11,808 nt of DNA from the NCBI GenBank assembly GCA_964516325.1, contig CAZFAP010000152.1, positions 1 through 11,808 on the forward strand, in the 5' to 3' direction. A program made the translations under genes and the position numbers. The notes under the pieces are model-generated. The model did not search any database, was not told where the DNA came from, and saw nothing but the letters and a program-made list of their open reading frames with translations. Below, one piece after another: positions 1 through 7,335 of this stretch. Positions within the stretch are counted from its first letter, which is position 1. The number at the start of each line of letters is the position of its first letter. The stretch comes from CAZFAP01 sp964516325. Its GTDB lineage: Bacteria > Auribacterota > JABMQX01.

Positions 1-98
1 CCCATCCTTCTCGCCGCCCTCCCGTGCAATCTTTCGGAATCGCTGCGAGCGCGAGGTGCATCCCCTCAGTTATGGGTGGCAAAGCCCCTGGCAAAAGG

Positions 99-159
99 GT
101 GGCATGGGCATCTCGCCCATGGCAACGATTCACGGGTCCCGCCAAAGGCGGGATGCCGC
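99..159. repeat. Two-hairpin dispersed repeat, copy 1
   Basis: The element contains two perfect 7-bp hairpins in tandem. Stem 1 is CATGGGC (103-109) with GCCCATG (115-121) around a 5-base loop. Stem 2 is TCCCGCC (137-143) with GGCGGGA (147-153) around loop AAA. The same module occurs at 10194-10251 in the same orientation. The left halves match at 22 of 23 bases and the right halves at 23 of 25, and all differences fall in loops or in the spacer, which is 13 bases here and 10 there. Conserved stems with drifting loops suggest a REP-like structural element rather than coding DNA. Confidence 0.75.
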
Positions 160-187
160 AGAGAGGCATCCTTCGCGCTCTCTGCGG
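156..187. repeat. Perfect 10-bp inverted repeat (hairpin)
   Basis: CCGCAGAGAG (156-165) is the exact reverse complement of CTCTCTGCGG (178-187), with a 12-base loop. It abuts the two-hairpin repeat at 99-159, so three hairpins lie in a row. There is no T-run on either side, so it is not a classic intrinsic terminator. Confidence 0.6.
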
Positions 188-216
188 TGAGTCCCTCCGG
201 ACAGTGAGGAATTACG
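175..216. repeat. Dispersed ~42-base repeat, copy 1
   Basis: This stretch matches 8106-8148. Both begin GCGCTCTCT, share the core CCTCCGGACAGTGA and end in GGATTAC-like or GAATTAC-like sequence, with only a few substitutions and one single-base length difference. The core is present in both copies in the same orientation. It starts inside the right arm of the hairpin at 156-187. No coding function is evident. Confidence 0.6.
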
Positions 217-487
217 CACGAGGATCCTGGACAGCAAGCTCTGGCACGGAGAAGCTCGCGCTGGAGAAACCATTTTTGGAGCAGCGAAGCATGCCAGAAA
301 ACGCATCCGGAAAGGACATTTCCCGCGCCCTGCGCACAACTTCGATTATTAAAGGTGAGAATCTGTGTCCCTTCTTTTTCAAGCGTGAGAAAGGCCTCGG
401 GGCGCAGAAAGATGCCCAGAGAGGGGCAGGGAAGAGGTAACTCCTTGCGAAATAGTCGGTTCCGGAATTAGGGGCTGGGTTTACCGC

Positions 488-504
488 TTGGCACGTCCGA
501 TGCT
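488..504 (+). promoter_or_regulatory. Predicted sigma-54 (RpoN) promoter of the pilin gene
   Basis: The sequence TTGGCACGTCCGATGCT closely fits the sigma-54 consensus YTGGCACG-N4-TTGCW. The invariant GG (490-491) and GC (502-503) are separated by exactly 10 bases, the spacing sigma-54 requires. Only the R after the first block and the first T of the second block deviate. Transcription would start near 515, giving a leader of about 170 nt before ATG 686. Type IV pilin genes are sigma-54/PilR-controlled in Pseudomonas, Myxococcus and Geobacter, which fits the gene downstream. The element is seen directly; its use is inferred. Confidence 0.65.
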
Positions 505-685
505 CGGTTTTGCTGAAAAGTGTGCTGTGGCGGCTGCGGTGTGCTCAGCATGCCGAGCAGATGCCGCCCACTGCGTCGCCGGCGCCAACGCCTTCTTAGG
601 AATGTTACCCATGTCTGGTTGCGAAAACCGGTCAGTTAGAAAGAACCTCCTCCAGACAAGCACAAACCCACCAGCGGGGGACACA

Positions 686-1114
686 ATGAAACCGATACAC
701 ATGGCGATGTGCGAGCAAAAGAACACGCTCACGTCACGCTCCGCGAGTGGTTTCACCTTAATCGAAATCATGATCGTAGTCGCAATCATTGGTCTCCTTT
801 TGGCCATTGCGGTTCCGTCCTTTGTGAAAGCCCGAATGGAAACCCTTACGACCCTTTGCATAGAGGACATGAGGGTCATTCTTCACGCCTCGCACCTGTA
901 TGAAATCGAAACCGGCACATTTTTGACCGGAGGCCAAAACGGAGTCTTTCTGCGCAACACTCTCTTGAACGGAGGATACGTCCGTAAGCGACTCACGTTC
1001 GAGTGCCCTGTCAGCGGCTTCCTCGACTACGACGACTACGTGCTCGTTTACAGCGGCAACAAGCTCACGAATGTCCGCTGCACAATCAAGCCGGGCCTGC
1101 ATGTCCTTCCCTGA
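686..1114 (+). CDS. Type IV prepilin-like protein (pilin / pseudopilin)
   Basis: This is a 142-residue protein with a class III prepilin signal. A 22-residue leader ends in Ser-Gly and is followed by FTLIE, so a PilD-type prepilin peptidase should cut after Gly22 and methylate Phe23, with Glu27 as the conserved +5 glutamate. A hydrophobic helix (IMIVVAIIGLLLAIAVPSF) follows. The C-terminal part has Cys residues in ECPVSG and VRCTI and ends GLHVLP, a pattern I associate with small pilins of Verrucomicrobia/Omnitrophota-like bacteria. The product would be inserted in the inner membrane and assembled into a pilus or a type II secretion pseudopilus; which of these is open, as no assembly gene is in the window. 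The frame stays open back to a TTG at 488, but that codon lies within the sigma-54-like promoter. ATG 686 has a G-rich ribosome site (676-680) five bases before it, so it is preferred. Confidence 0.88.
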   Translation: MKPIHMAMCEQKNTLTSRSASGFTLIEIMIVVAIIGLLLAIAVPSFVKARMETLTTLCIEDMRVILHASHLYEIETGTFLTGGQNGVFLRNTLLNGGYVRKRLTFECPVSGFLDYDDYVLVYSGNKLTNVRCTIKPGLHVLP

Positions 1115-1155
1115 GCCTGTCTCAGAAATCCTGCGAAAACTCGCTCCCCATCCGA

Positions 1156-1161
1156 TATAAT
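1156..1161 (+). promoter_or_regulatory. Consensus -10 box just before the radical SAM gene
   Basis: A perfect TATAAT lies 11 bases before ATG 1173. No good -35 hexamer is found 16-18 bases upstream (the 17-base position reads GCGAAA) and there is no TG extension. If used, the transcript would start about 5 bases before the ATG, a nearly leaderless mRNA, which agrees with the lack of a clear Shine-Dalgarno sequence for this gene. A chance match is quite possible. Confidence 0.35.
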
Positions 1162-1172
1162 GCGCCGCCGAG

Positions 1173-1991
1173 ATGAGGATTTCTAAGGTTTTCTGCAAAG
1201 GCGCCCTGAGCCAGTCCCAGTTAGCGGATTACGCCTTGAACTGCTATGTCGGGTGTCAACATGCATGCCGCTACTGCTACGCGAGGTTCATGGCGAGATT
1301 TACGGATCATGAAGAAGAGTGGGGCGACTTTGTTGATGTGAGAGTCAACATCGCCGACGTTCTCCTTCGCGAGTTGCCCCGCAAGCGGCTCGGCAGCGTA
1401 ATGATCAGTTCCGTCTGCGATGGATGGCAGCCCTTAGAAGAGAAATATCGCCTCACGCGAAAGTGCCTTGAACTCCTTGTTGCCTGCGGATATGAGGTTT
1501 CCATTCTGACGAAAAGCGCATTGGTCGCCAGAGACTTCGACATCATCGCGGGAAAAAGAAATGGTGAACTGGGAATGACGGTAACGACGTTCGACGAGGA
1601 CCTTCGCCGCATCATCGAGCCGTTTGCGTCCCCCACGAGTCAGCGGTTTGAGGCGCTTAAGATGGCAGCGGAGAAGGGTATCAAAACCTGGCTGTTCATC
1701 GGTCCCCTGTTGCCCTACCTCTCCGACACAGGCGATAATATCAACCGCCTTATGAGAGAAGCCTCAAGGCTCCCTCTCACGCGGGTCTATGTTGATAAAC
1801 TGAATCTGCGACCCAGAGTCTGGCAGTCACTGAAGAACGCCTTCGCCGGGCGGTTTCAGGGCTTGATCCCACTTTACCAGAAGGTCCTCTTCAATCCGGC
1901 GGCGAGTCGCCGATACCTGATTGAGCTTCGGGAGAAAGTGGAAGAAGCGGCGGAGACGCACAAGCTCCGGGAGATTGCAATTCTGTTTTGA
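1173..1991 (+). CDS. SPL-family (SplB-like) radical SAM protein
   Basis: This is a 272-residue protein with a canonical radical SAM cluster motif CX3CX2C at Cys28, Cys32 and Cys35 (GCQHACRYCYARF), which binds a 4Fe-4S cluster and S-adenosylmethionine. The following block SSVCDGWQPLEEKYRLTRK and the ILTKS strand match the COG1533 'DNA repair photolyase' group (spore photoproduct lyase-like). It is shorter than Bacillus SplB (about 340 residues). Most members of this group are uncharacterised, so thymine-dimer repair should not be assumed. The protein should be cytoplasmic and oxygen-sensitive. The gene ends 9 bases before the LarA-like gene, so the two are probably co-transcribed. The start is ATG 1173, which puts the motif near residue 30 as usual; no strong ribosome site precedes it. 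Confidence 0.85.
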   Translation: MRISKVFCKGALSQSQLADYALNCYVGCQHACRYCYARFMARFTDHEEEWGDFVDVRVNIADVLLRELPRKRLGSVMISSVCDGWQPLEEKYRLTRKCLELLVACGYEVSILTKSALVARDFDIIAGKRNGELGMTVTTFDEDLRRIIEPFASPTSQRFEALKMAAEKGIKTWLFIGPLLPYLSDTGDNINRLMREASRLPLTRVYVDKLNLRPRVWQSLKNAFAGRFQGLIPLYQKVLFNPAASRRYLIELREKVEEAAETHKLREIAILF

Positions 1992-2000
1992 TGAGGAGAG

Positions 2001-3272
2001 ATGGTCATCAATCTTAAGTATGGCAGAGGTAGACTGCCGGTCGAAATCCCCGATTCGATTGACGTCGAGTTAATTGAGCCGCCCCGGCTTCCTGTCATTG
2101 AAAGCCTCCGTAATGCCCTCATCTCCTCTCTTGAAAGCCCAGTCGCCTGTCCGCCATTGAGAGAAATCCTCCCCGCAAGCGGTCAAGTGGCGATCATTGT
2201 TTCTGACAGGACTCGTCCCTGCTCGTATCCGGAAGTTCTCCCGCTCCTTCTGGACTACCTGAACGCTAATGGCGTCCCGGACAACCGAGTCTTTCTTTTG
2301 GTGGCGTATGGGGCGCACAGGAGGCATACCGACGCGGAGAACCGTTCGTTCTATGGGGAAGAGGCGCTGAGCCGTGTGTCGCTTCTCCATCACGACTGTC
2401 GCCCAGAATCCGGTCTCGCAGAAATGGGGCGAACCTCGCGAGGGACAGAGGTTCGGCTCAACAGGCGATATATCGAGGCTGCCGCCTCAATCGTCGTAGC
2501 CAGCGTCAGCTTTCATTATTTCGCGGGCTTCGGCGGCGGACGGAAGGCGGTTTTTCCGGGTCTCGCGTCGGAAGAGGGCATTCTGAACAATCACCGAATC
2601 TTTGTCGAATGCGGTGGAGGTTCGCTTCCAGAAATGCGCCGGTTCAAGGCGAATCTCAATAACAATCCCTTGAATCATGATTTGATGGAGGCTGTGGCAA
2701 TGGCCCCGCCGTCCTTTGTGATTAGTCTCTGCATGAGCGACGAGGACGACGTTTCGGGCATTTTTTCCGGAGATTGGAGAGAAAGCCACCGCCTCGCCTG
2801 TGAATTCCTTGCCGGAACCCGCATTCAGTCGAAACGAAAATACGACCTTGTCATCGCCAGTTGCGGCGGTTACCCGAAGGACATCAATTTCATTCAGGCC
2901 CACAAGACTATTGACAACGCATTCGACCTGCTGAAAGCTGGCGGGGCACTCGTGATTCTTGCTTCCTGCGACGATGGCATGGGTTCAAGCAGCTTCCTTC
3001 AGTGGTTCGACCGCAAGGATGCGACCTCCATGCGAAGTGCGTTGCTGAAGAATTATTCCATGAATGGCGGGACCGCTCTCGCGCTCAAACTGAAGGCGGA
3101 CGCTTGCCCCATCTTTCTCCATTCCCGTCTCGACAAGGAAGCCGTTGAGAAGATGGGCTTGCATTTGGTCCGGAATCTCCGACGAGATTTGTGCGAAATC
3201 GCAGCGCAGGTTGGAGCAAAATCTGCCGCGGTTCTACCGGAGGGCGCAATCACAGTGTTCGCGGGCGAATGA
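2001..3272 (+). CDS. LarA-like nickel-pincer-dependent racemase/epimerase family protein
   Basis: This is a 423-residue protein, the usual length for the LarA (lactate racemase, formerly DUF2088) family. The active-site blocks are present: SDRTRP (Arg72), YGAHRRHT (His106), SFHYFAGFGGGRKAVFPG with His172 and Lys182, NNHR (His198), and the C-terminal NFIQAHK with Gln299 and Lys302. In Lactobacillus plantarum LarA the equivalent Lys binds the pyridinium-bis-thiocarboxylate nickel pincer covalently, and the equivalents of His106/His172 are acid-base catalysts while that of His198 binds Ni. The family also acts on 2-hydroxyacids other than lactate, so the substrate is open. The cofactor enzymes LarB, LarC and LarE are not in the window. 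The ribosome site AGGAG (1994-1998) is only two bases from ATG 2001, and the preceding radical SAM gene is 9 bases upstream, suggesting coupled translation. Confidence 0.88.
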   Translation: MVINLKYGRGRLPVEIPDSIDVELIEPPRLPVIESLRNALISSLESPVACPPLREILPASGQVAIIVSDRTRPCSYPEVLPLLLDYLNANGVPDNRVFLLVAYGAHRRHTDAENRSFYGEEALSRVSLLHHDCRPESGLAEMGRTSRGTEVRLNRRYIEAAASIVVASVSFHYFAGFGGGRKAVFPGLASEEGILNNHRIFVECGGGSLPEMRRFKANLNNNPLNHDLMEAVAMAPPSFVISLCMSDEDDVSGIFSGDWRESHRLACEFLAGTRIQSKRKYDLVIASCGGYPKDINFIQAHKTIDNAFDLLKAGGALVILASCDDGMGSSSFLQWFDRKDATSMRSALLKNYSMNGGTALALKLKADACPIFLHSRLDKEAVEKMGLHLVRNLRRDLCEIAAQVGAKSAAVLPEGAITVFAGE

Positions 3273-3357
3273 GGCGTCTGCTGACAGCCCCGGTTGTCAA
3301 GGGAGGATGAGGATCACGCCAGTTGTCCTGTTCGAGAAGATGAGCGAAGGCTGACTC

Positions 3358-3858
3358 ATGGTGGGTTTGATCGGAACTGAAAAGAACGACGAATTCTACA
3401 TGGGCGAGGCCCTGAAGGAGGCGAAGAAAGCCTTTGAAGAGGGTGAGGTGCCCATCGGGGCGGTCATCCTCCACGAGGCGCCGTCCGAGCCGCCGAAGAT
3501 TATCGCTCGCGCTCATAATCAGGTTGAGAGGCTCCACGACGCCACGGCTCACGCGGAGATGATTGCCATAACCCAGGCCGAAGAACATCTCGAGAACTGG
3601 CGATTGCCGTACTGCACAATTTATGTTACAGTTGAACCATGCATGATGTGCTGTGGGGCGATGATTCTGTCGCGGATCAAAAGGCTGTGCTACGGAACGA
3701 CCGACGAGAAGGCTGGCGCGGTTGAGTCCGTGAGCAACCTCCTTGCGATTCCTCAACTGAACCATCGCGTGGAGGTTACGCCCGGTGTCCGAGCGGACGA
3801 GTGCTCTGCCATTTTGAAGGAGTTTTTCCAGAAGCTCAGGGCGAGCAAGGAGTCGTAG
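3358..3858 (+). CDS. tadA: tRNA-specific adenosine deaminase TadA
   Basis: This is a 166-residue zinc-dependent cytidine/deoxycytidylate deaminase-fold protein. The zinc and catalytic motif HAE is at His65-Glu67 and PCMMC is at Pro94-Cys98, giving the His/Cys/Cys zinc ligands and the catalytic Glu. The GAVI strand, the HAEMIAI helix and DEKAGAVES are typical of TadA, which converts A34 to inosine in the wobble position of tRNA-Arg(ACG) in the cytoplasm and is normally essential. The insert HEAPSEPPK (39-47) is slightly longer than usual. ATG 3358 has only a weak upstream GAAGG. The gene sits 85 bases after the LarA-like gene and 102 bases before tRNA-Ser. A guanine deaminase or another member of the fold is less likely given the length and motif context. 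Confidence 0.9.
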   Translation: MVGLIGTEKNDEFYMGEALKEAKKAFEEGEVPIGAVILHEAPSEPPKIIARAHNQVERLHDATAHAEMIAITQAEEHLENWRLPYCTIYVTVEPCMMCCGAMILSRIKRLCYGTTDEKAGAVESVSNLLAIPQLNHRVEVTPGVRADECSAILKEFFQKLRASKES

Positions 3859-3960
3859 TCCCGGGTGTTGGCAGCCGACGTGCCGGGAAGCAACCGGCCC
3901 GCCCCCACAGCCGGCGCAAGCGTTTCTTGCGGTAGCGTTATTTGTCAAGTGAAGAATCGC

Positions 3961-4049
3961 GGAGAGATGCCAGAGTGGACGAATGGGACGGTCTCGAAAA
4001 CCGTTGGACGCTTTGCGTCCCCTGGGTTCGAATCCCAGTCTCTCCGCCA
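3961..4049 (+). tRNA. tRNA-Ser (anticodon CGA), CCA encoded
   Basis: A full class II tRNA can be folded. The acceptor stem GGAGAGA (3961-3967) pairs with TCTCTCC (4039-4045), G4046 is the discriminator and CCA is genome-encoded (4047-4049). The anticodon stem ACGGT/ACCGT encloses loop CTCGAAA with anticodon CGA at 3995-3997, reading UCG. The long variable arm GGACGC-TTT-GCGTCC (4006-4020) is diagnostic of serine tRNAs. The T arm CTGGG-TTCGAAT-CCCAG is intact. Confidence 0.97.
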
Positions 4050-4128
4050 GTTGTTCGACTCACATCTGACACTGCGGTCCCAAGGCGTGGGCGGATGAGC
4101 AAAACACTCTGACTCTTCCGTCGCCACC

Positions 4129-7100
4129 ATGAGCTTTTCCGTGGGGGGTGTCCCGATCATGGCCGGAGCACCGGGTAATAGTCTGGACCTGAGAATTGAA
4201 TGGGCGAAGTCGTTCTTTCGCCAACTGAAGACCTCCCTCGCAGCTCTGATTCAAAAGGCAAGTCGCAGCCAATCCCGCCGAAACCGAGCACGTCGTGATA
4301 AGATTCCGAGCGCGGTCAGCATTGCGGCCATCGCCGCGCTTGAATCGTCCGATCTCGACGAGATTCTCACACGAGTCCTCCAACAAGTTTTGCCAGCCAC
4401 GGGAATGCATGCGGGGGTGATTTATCTCGCGGAAGAGGGCACCGAGCGACTCGAGAGGGCCGTGCAATATGGCCTTCCCCGGAAGCTGGCGGAGGCCACG
4501 TCCTCAGTGCCCCGAGATGAGGGGCTCGTAGGGCAAATCTTCCGGGCGAACGAGGTCTTGTCAGCCGTGGCCCTCAAGACCTGCGTGCTCCTTGACGCAA
4601 TTGCGTGGCGCAATCACGGCTATCGCAGCTTCGTTGGAGCGCGGGTGCATTGCGGTGGCAAACCAGCCGGTGTTCTTGCTTTGCTGAGCAAGGGGAGCCG
4701 GCGATTCACGAAGGCTCGCGCGAGGGCTGTCGCATCGCTCGCCTCGGCGATCGGCAGATTGCTCGAAAAAGCGCGCGCTCAGAGGGAAATCGAAGGCGCC
4801 CTGATCGGCATGCGGCGCCTAAGCCGCGCAAATCTTGAGACCATTCCACTCCACGACTCCGATGGGGCTCTCGACCGATTAGCTGTGGAGGTATCCGAGG
4901 CGGCGGTTGCTCTCTCCTCGATGGTCACGCTCACGGACGGCCAACACCGAGTCGTGCGGCGCGGCACAGCGGGCATCACGCGGCAGGCGTTCCCCGCTCT
5001 TCGACGAATGGATATCGCTTCTAAACCCGTGCTCGAAACTGGAAAGCCGCTCGTCGTATCGAGCGCGGGGGAGACAGGAGAATTGCTCGGCGAGCAAGCC
5101 TTGGAAGCGGGCATCGCGAGTTGCGTCTGCCTTCCATTGCGGATTGGGGGGCAGCCGCTCGGCGTGCTGTGGCTCAACTACGAGACGCCGCGGGAATTCC
5201 CTGCCTGGGAACTTGATGAACTTCAGGTTCTTGGCGACCGTGTTGCCGCCGTAATTGAGAACGCGCGGTTCCGTTCAGCCGCCTCGGAGAAGATTGCCAG
5301 ATACAGAAAGCTCCACGAGCACTGCGTCAGGATCGCGTCGTGCGCGACATTGAAAGACCTTCTGCAAGCTCTGGCGGATTCGGCTCGCGAGACCGTGGGG
5401 GCGACAACAGCCGTTGTCTCAGTGTCGAGTGACGAGGCCGCCGAGCACGCGGTTTCAAGCGCCCGGAGTCTCGAACTGAACCCAGCGGCACGAGGTCCAG
5501 GACTTCGGGCCGCCGTCAAAGCCGAGACCGCCGAGAGACTCCGGTTTGTGACCGCCACGGCGGAACCTGCGTCCCCCGAGGTGAATGACGCGGCTGTCCA
5601 CAGAACGCGGGGCAGCCTCGCGGTTCACCTTCTCGACGAGGAAAACAAGCCCACCGGCATTCTGACCGTCGCCGACAAAATCGGGGGCGAGGACTTTGAT
5701 CAAGACGACGCCGAACTCCTTGATGCCCTTGCCAGACAGGCGACGATTGCCGTTCGGAATCTCAGAGCGCGACAGCAGACCGAGCCTCTCGCGGAAGAAT
5801 GGCGGGCGCTGTTGGACCGGCTGCCCTTAGCGATAGCGACCGTGGACAGGAAGCAAATGCTCGCCGCCGTCAACACCGCGTTCGAGAAACTGACCGGCCT
5901 CGCCCGAGAGGAAGTCGAGGGCAAGATATATTTGTTTGACCTCATCCCAGAAGCGGAAAGGGAGGGGGAGTCGAAACTTTGGCGCGCGGAAGCGGTCGGC
6001 GCGGTTCACAGGCGTGAAGTTCAGGCGACCCTCCTGACGAGAGACGGCAGCCAGAAGAAAGTCCATGTTCTCGTCGGGGAAATGCACGATGGCGGCAATG
6101 TGGCGATCTGCTTAACTGAACTTGAAGAAGCCGCCGCGGTTGAGGCAACTCCCTCCGAAGAGCGGGCATCGTCGCCCTGGGCGGAGATTGCCCTCGACGT
6201 GCTTTCGGTGCTGCGCGAGCCGCTTGCTTCGGCAGCAGAGCATTTGGAAAAGCTGGTTCACAAGCAATGGCCCGAAGATTCCCGAAAAAGCCTCGACGCG
6301 GTGTCTTGCGGACTGCGTGAATGCTGGCATGTCCTCGAGGAGGTCACAGTCCTGACGGAACCGCGCCCCATCGTGGGGGAACCGGTGGGCGTCAACGAGT
6401 TGATCACCGGGATAGTTGATGAGAAAGGGACAGATTTGCGCCGGGAGGGCGTAGCGGTGGTCCTTCGGCTCGACGCGAATCTCCCTGCTGTAGTTGCTGA
6501 CCGCGAGCAACTTCGTTGGGCGTTAGCTCGGTTGATTGATCACTGCCGCGTCGCCTTGCGGGAGAGCCAGGGCCCGCGGACTCTGACGATTCAAACCGAA
6601 CGCAAAGGAAAGATCGGTCGAATCACCGTGTCCGACACACGGCCTGCTGTGCCGCCTGAGAGCGTCCAAAAGCTGTTCGAGATGCCGGAGCCCGGCAGTA
6701 GGGGAGACTCAGGCCAATCAGGCCTGACTCTCGCCGCTTGCCGAGCAATCATCGAGTGGCACGGTTGGAAAATCTCTGCCGAATCGCCCGCTCAAGGCGG
6801 CATCGCTTTCGTCATCGAGCATCCTGTGCCGGAGGAGTCTCCCCAGAGCATGGGGACAAGGATTGCCGCCGAAGTCGTCAAACCTCCGTCGGAGAAGCGT
6901 CCAGAGGCGCCGTCAGCCCGAAACGTCCTCGTCATAGATGACGAGCATGTTGTTACAGAGCTCCTCGGCTACTATCTCCGTTCAGAAGGACACGCCGTCG
7001 AGACAGCTCGCGACGGGCGCGAGGGGCTGAAGAAACTGAAGACGAAGGATTACGACCTCATCTTCTGCGACATCAAGCTCCCCGGTCTGAGCGGGCAGGA

Positions 7101-7302
7101 GCTATTCCACTGGATGGAAGCGAACAAACCCACCCTGTCGCAGCGCGTCATCTTCATCACCGGAGACGTCGCGACCCCGGAGACTCTCTCCTTCCTCAAC
7201 GACCCGCCCAAACGCTGGCTCGAGAAGCCTTTCGACCTGAGCGAGCTGAGACAGATAATCGCCGTGGTGTTAGGGCAATCACGCGAGGGCGCAGGTTCGT
7301 AG
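4129..7302 (+). CDS. Soluble hybrid sensor protein: 3x GAF, PAS, degenerate histidine-kinase region, receiver
   Basis: The protein has 1057 residues and no membrane segment. Domains in order: a basic N-terminus (1-60); GAF1 (about 63-212, with EGLVGQIF and GVLALL); GAF2 (about 240-380, with SCVCLPLRIGGQPLGVL); GAF3 (about 400-545); PAS (about 557-660); a transmitter-like region (about 685-900); and a receiver (931-1050). The receiver is intact: Asp937/Asp938, phospho-acceptor Asp981 in FCDIKLPG, Thr1011 and Lys1033. The transmitter is degenerate. The H-box position reads LSVLREPL with Ser693 where His is expected, the N-box reads RLIDHC with His805 for Asn, and the G1 box reads DTRPA instead of DxGxG. 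The G2 region GQSGLTL is partly kept. It is probably a signal integrator that no longer autophosphorylates and is fed by another kinase. ATG 4159 has a better ribosome site (GGGGGGTG at 4143-4150) than ATG 4129, so the protein may be 1047 residues. Confidence 0.87.
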   Translation: MSFSVGGVPIMAGAPGNSLDLRIEWAKSFFRQLKTSLAALIQKASRSQSRRNRARRDKIPSAVSIAAIAALESSDLDEILTRVLQQVLPATGMHAGVIYLAEEGTERLERAVQYGLPRKLAEATSSVPRDEGLVGQIFRANEVLSAVALKTCVLLDAIAWRNHGYRSFVGARVHCGGKPAGVLALLSKGSRRFTKARARAVASLASAIGRLLEKARAQREIEGALIGMRRLSRANLETIPLHDSDGALDRLAVEVSEAAVALSSMVTLTDGQHRVVRRGTAGITRQAFPALRRMDIASKPVLETGKPLVVSSAGETGELLGEQALEAGIASCVCLPLRIGGQPLGVLWLNYETPREFPAWELDELQVLGDRVAAVIENARFRSAASEKIARYRKLHEHCVRIASCATLKDLLQALADSARETVGATTAVVSVSSDEAAEHAVSSARSLELNPAARGPGLRAAVKAETAERLRFVTATAEPASPEVNDAAVHRTRGSLAVHLLDEENKPTGILTVADKIGGEDFDQDDAELLDALARQATIAVRNLRARQQTEPLAEEWRALLDRLPLAIATVDRKQMLAAVNTAFEKLTGLAREEVEGKIYLFDLIPEAEREGESKLWRAEAVGAVHRREVQATLLTRDGSQKKVHVLVGEMHDGGNVAICLTELEEAAAVEATPSEERASSPWAEIALDVLSVLREPLASAAEHLEKLVHKQWPEDSRKSLDAVSCGLRECWHVLEEVTVLTEPRPIVGEPVGVNELITGIVDEKGTDLRREGVAVVLRLDANLPAVVADREQLRWALARLIDHCRVALRESQGPRTLTIQTERKGKIGRITVSDTRPAVPPESVQKLFEMPEPGSRGDSGQSGLTLAACRAIIEWHGWKISAESPAQGGIAFVIEHPVPEESPQSMGTRIAAEVVKPPSEKRPEAPSARNVLVIDDEHVVTELLGYYLRSEGHAVETARDGREGLKKLKTKDYDLIFCDIKLPGLSGQELFHWMEANKPTLSQRVIFITGDVATPETLSFLNDPPKRWLEKPFDLSELRQIIAVVLGQSREGAGS

Positions 7303-7335
7303 GTATGACCACGCACCGTGAAGCGAAGGAGGACT

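Larger units (their letters stand above)
1..487. other. Gene-free repeat-bearing region upstream of pilin
   Basis: No protein family is recognisable in any frame here. The open frames that cross it (24-440 on +, 130-339 on -) run through hairpin repeats and have Arg/Ser/Gly-rich compositions typical of chance translation of GC-rich DNA. What it does hold is a two-hairpin repeat at 99-159, a perfect inverted repeat at 156-187 and a dispersed repeat at 175-216, each listed separately. From about 217 to 487 I see nothing definite. If the promoter at 488-504 is sigma-54 type, enhancer sites for its activator would be expected in the last 100-150 bases of this stretch, but no clear palindrome was found. 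Confidence 0.6.

Noticed and set aside
241..256. A second sigma-54-like -24 block (CTGGCACGG) followed by GC
   Set aside because: The GC lies only 9 bases after the GG, whereas sigma-54 needs 10, and the -12 block is otherwise poor.
24..440. Open frame of 138 codons at the left edge
   Set aside because: It runs through three hairpins and two dispersed repeats, has no ribosome site and no family resemblance.
488..685. N-terminal extension of the pilin from TTG 488
   Set aside because: The start codon lies inside the sigma-54-like promoter, and the extra 66 residues would bury the prepilin cleavage site far from the N-terminus.
1307..1636. Minus-strand open frame antisense to the radical SAM gene
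   Set aside because: Low-complexity Ser/Arg-rich shadow of a well-supported gene on the other strand.
3861..3960. Terminator between tadA and tRNA-Ser
   Set aside because: Only a weak GCCGG/CCGGC stem without a T-run is present; not enough to call.
3961..4049. tRNA-Ser as an integration site of a mobile element
   Set aside because: No direct repeat of the tRNA 3' end and no integrase were seen in the window.
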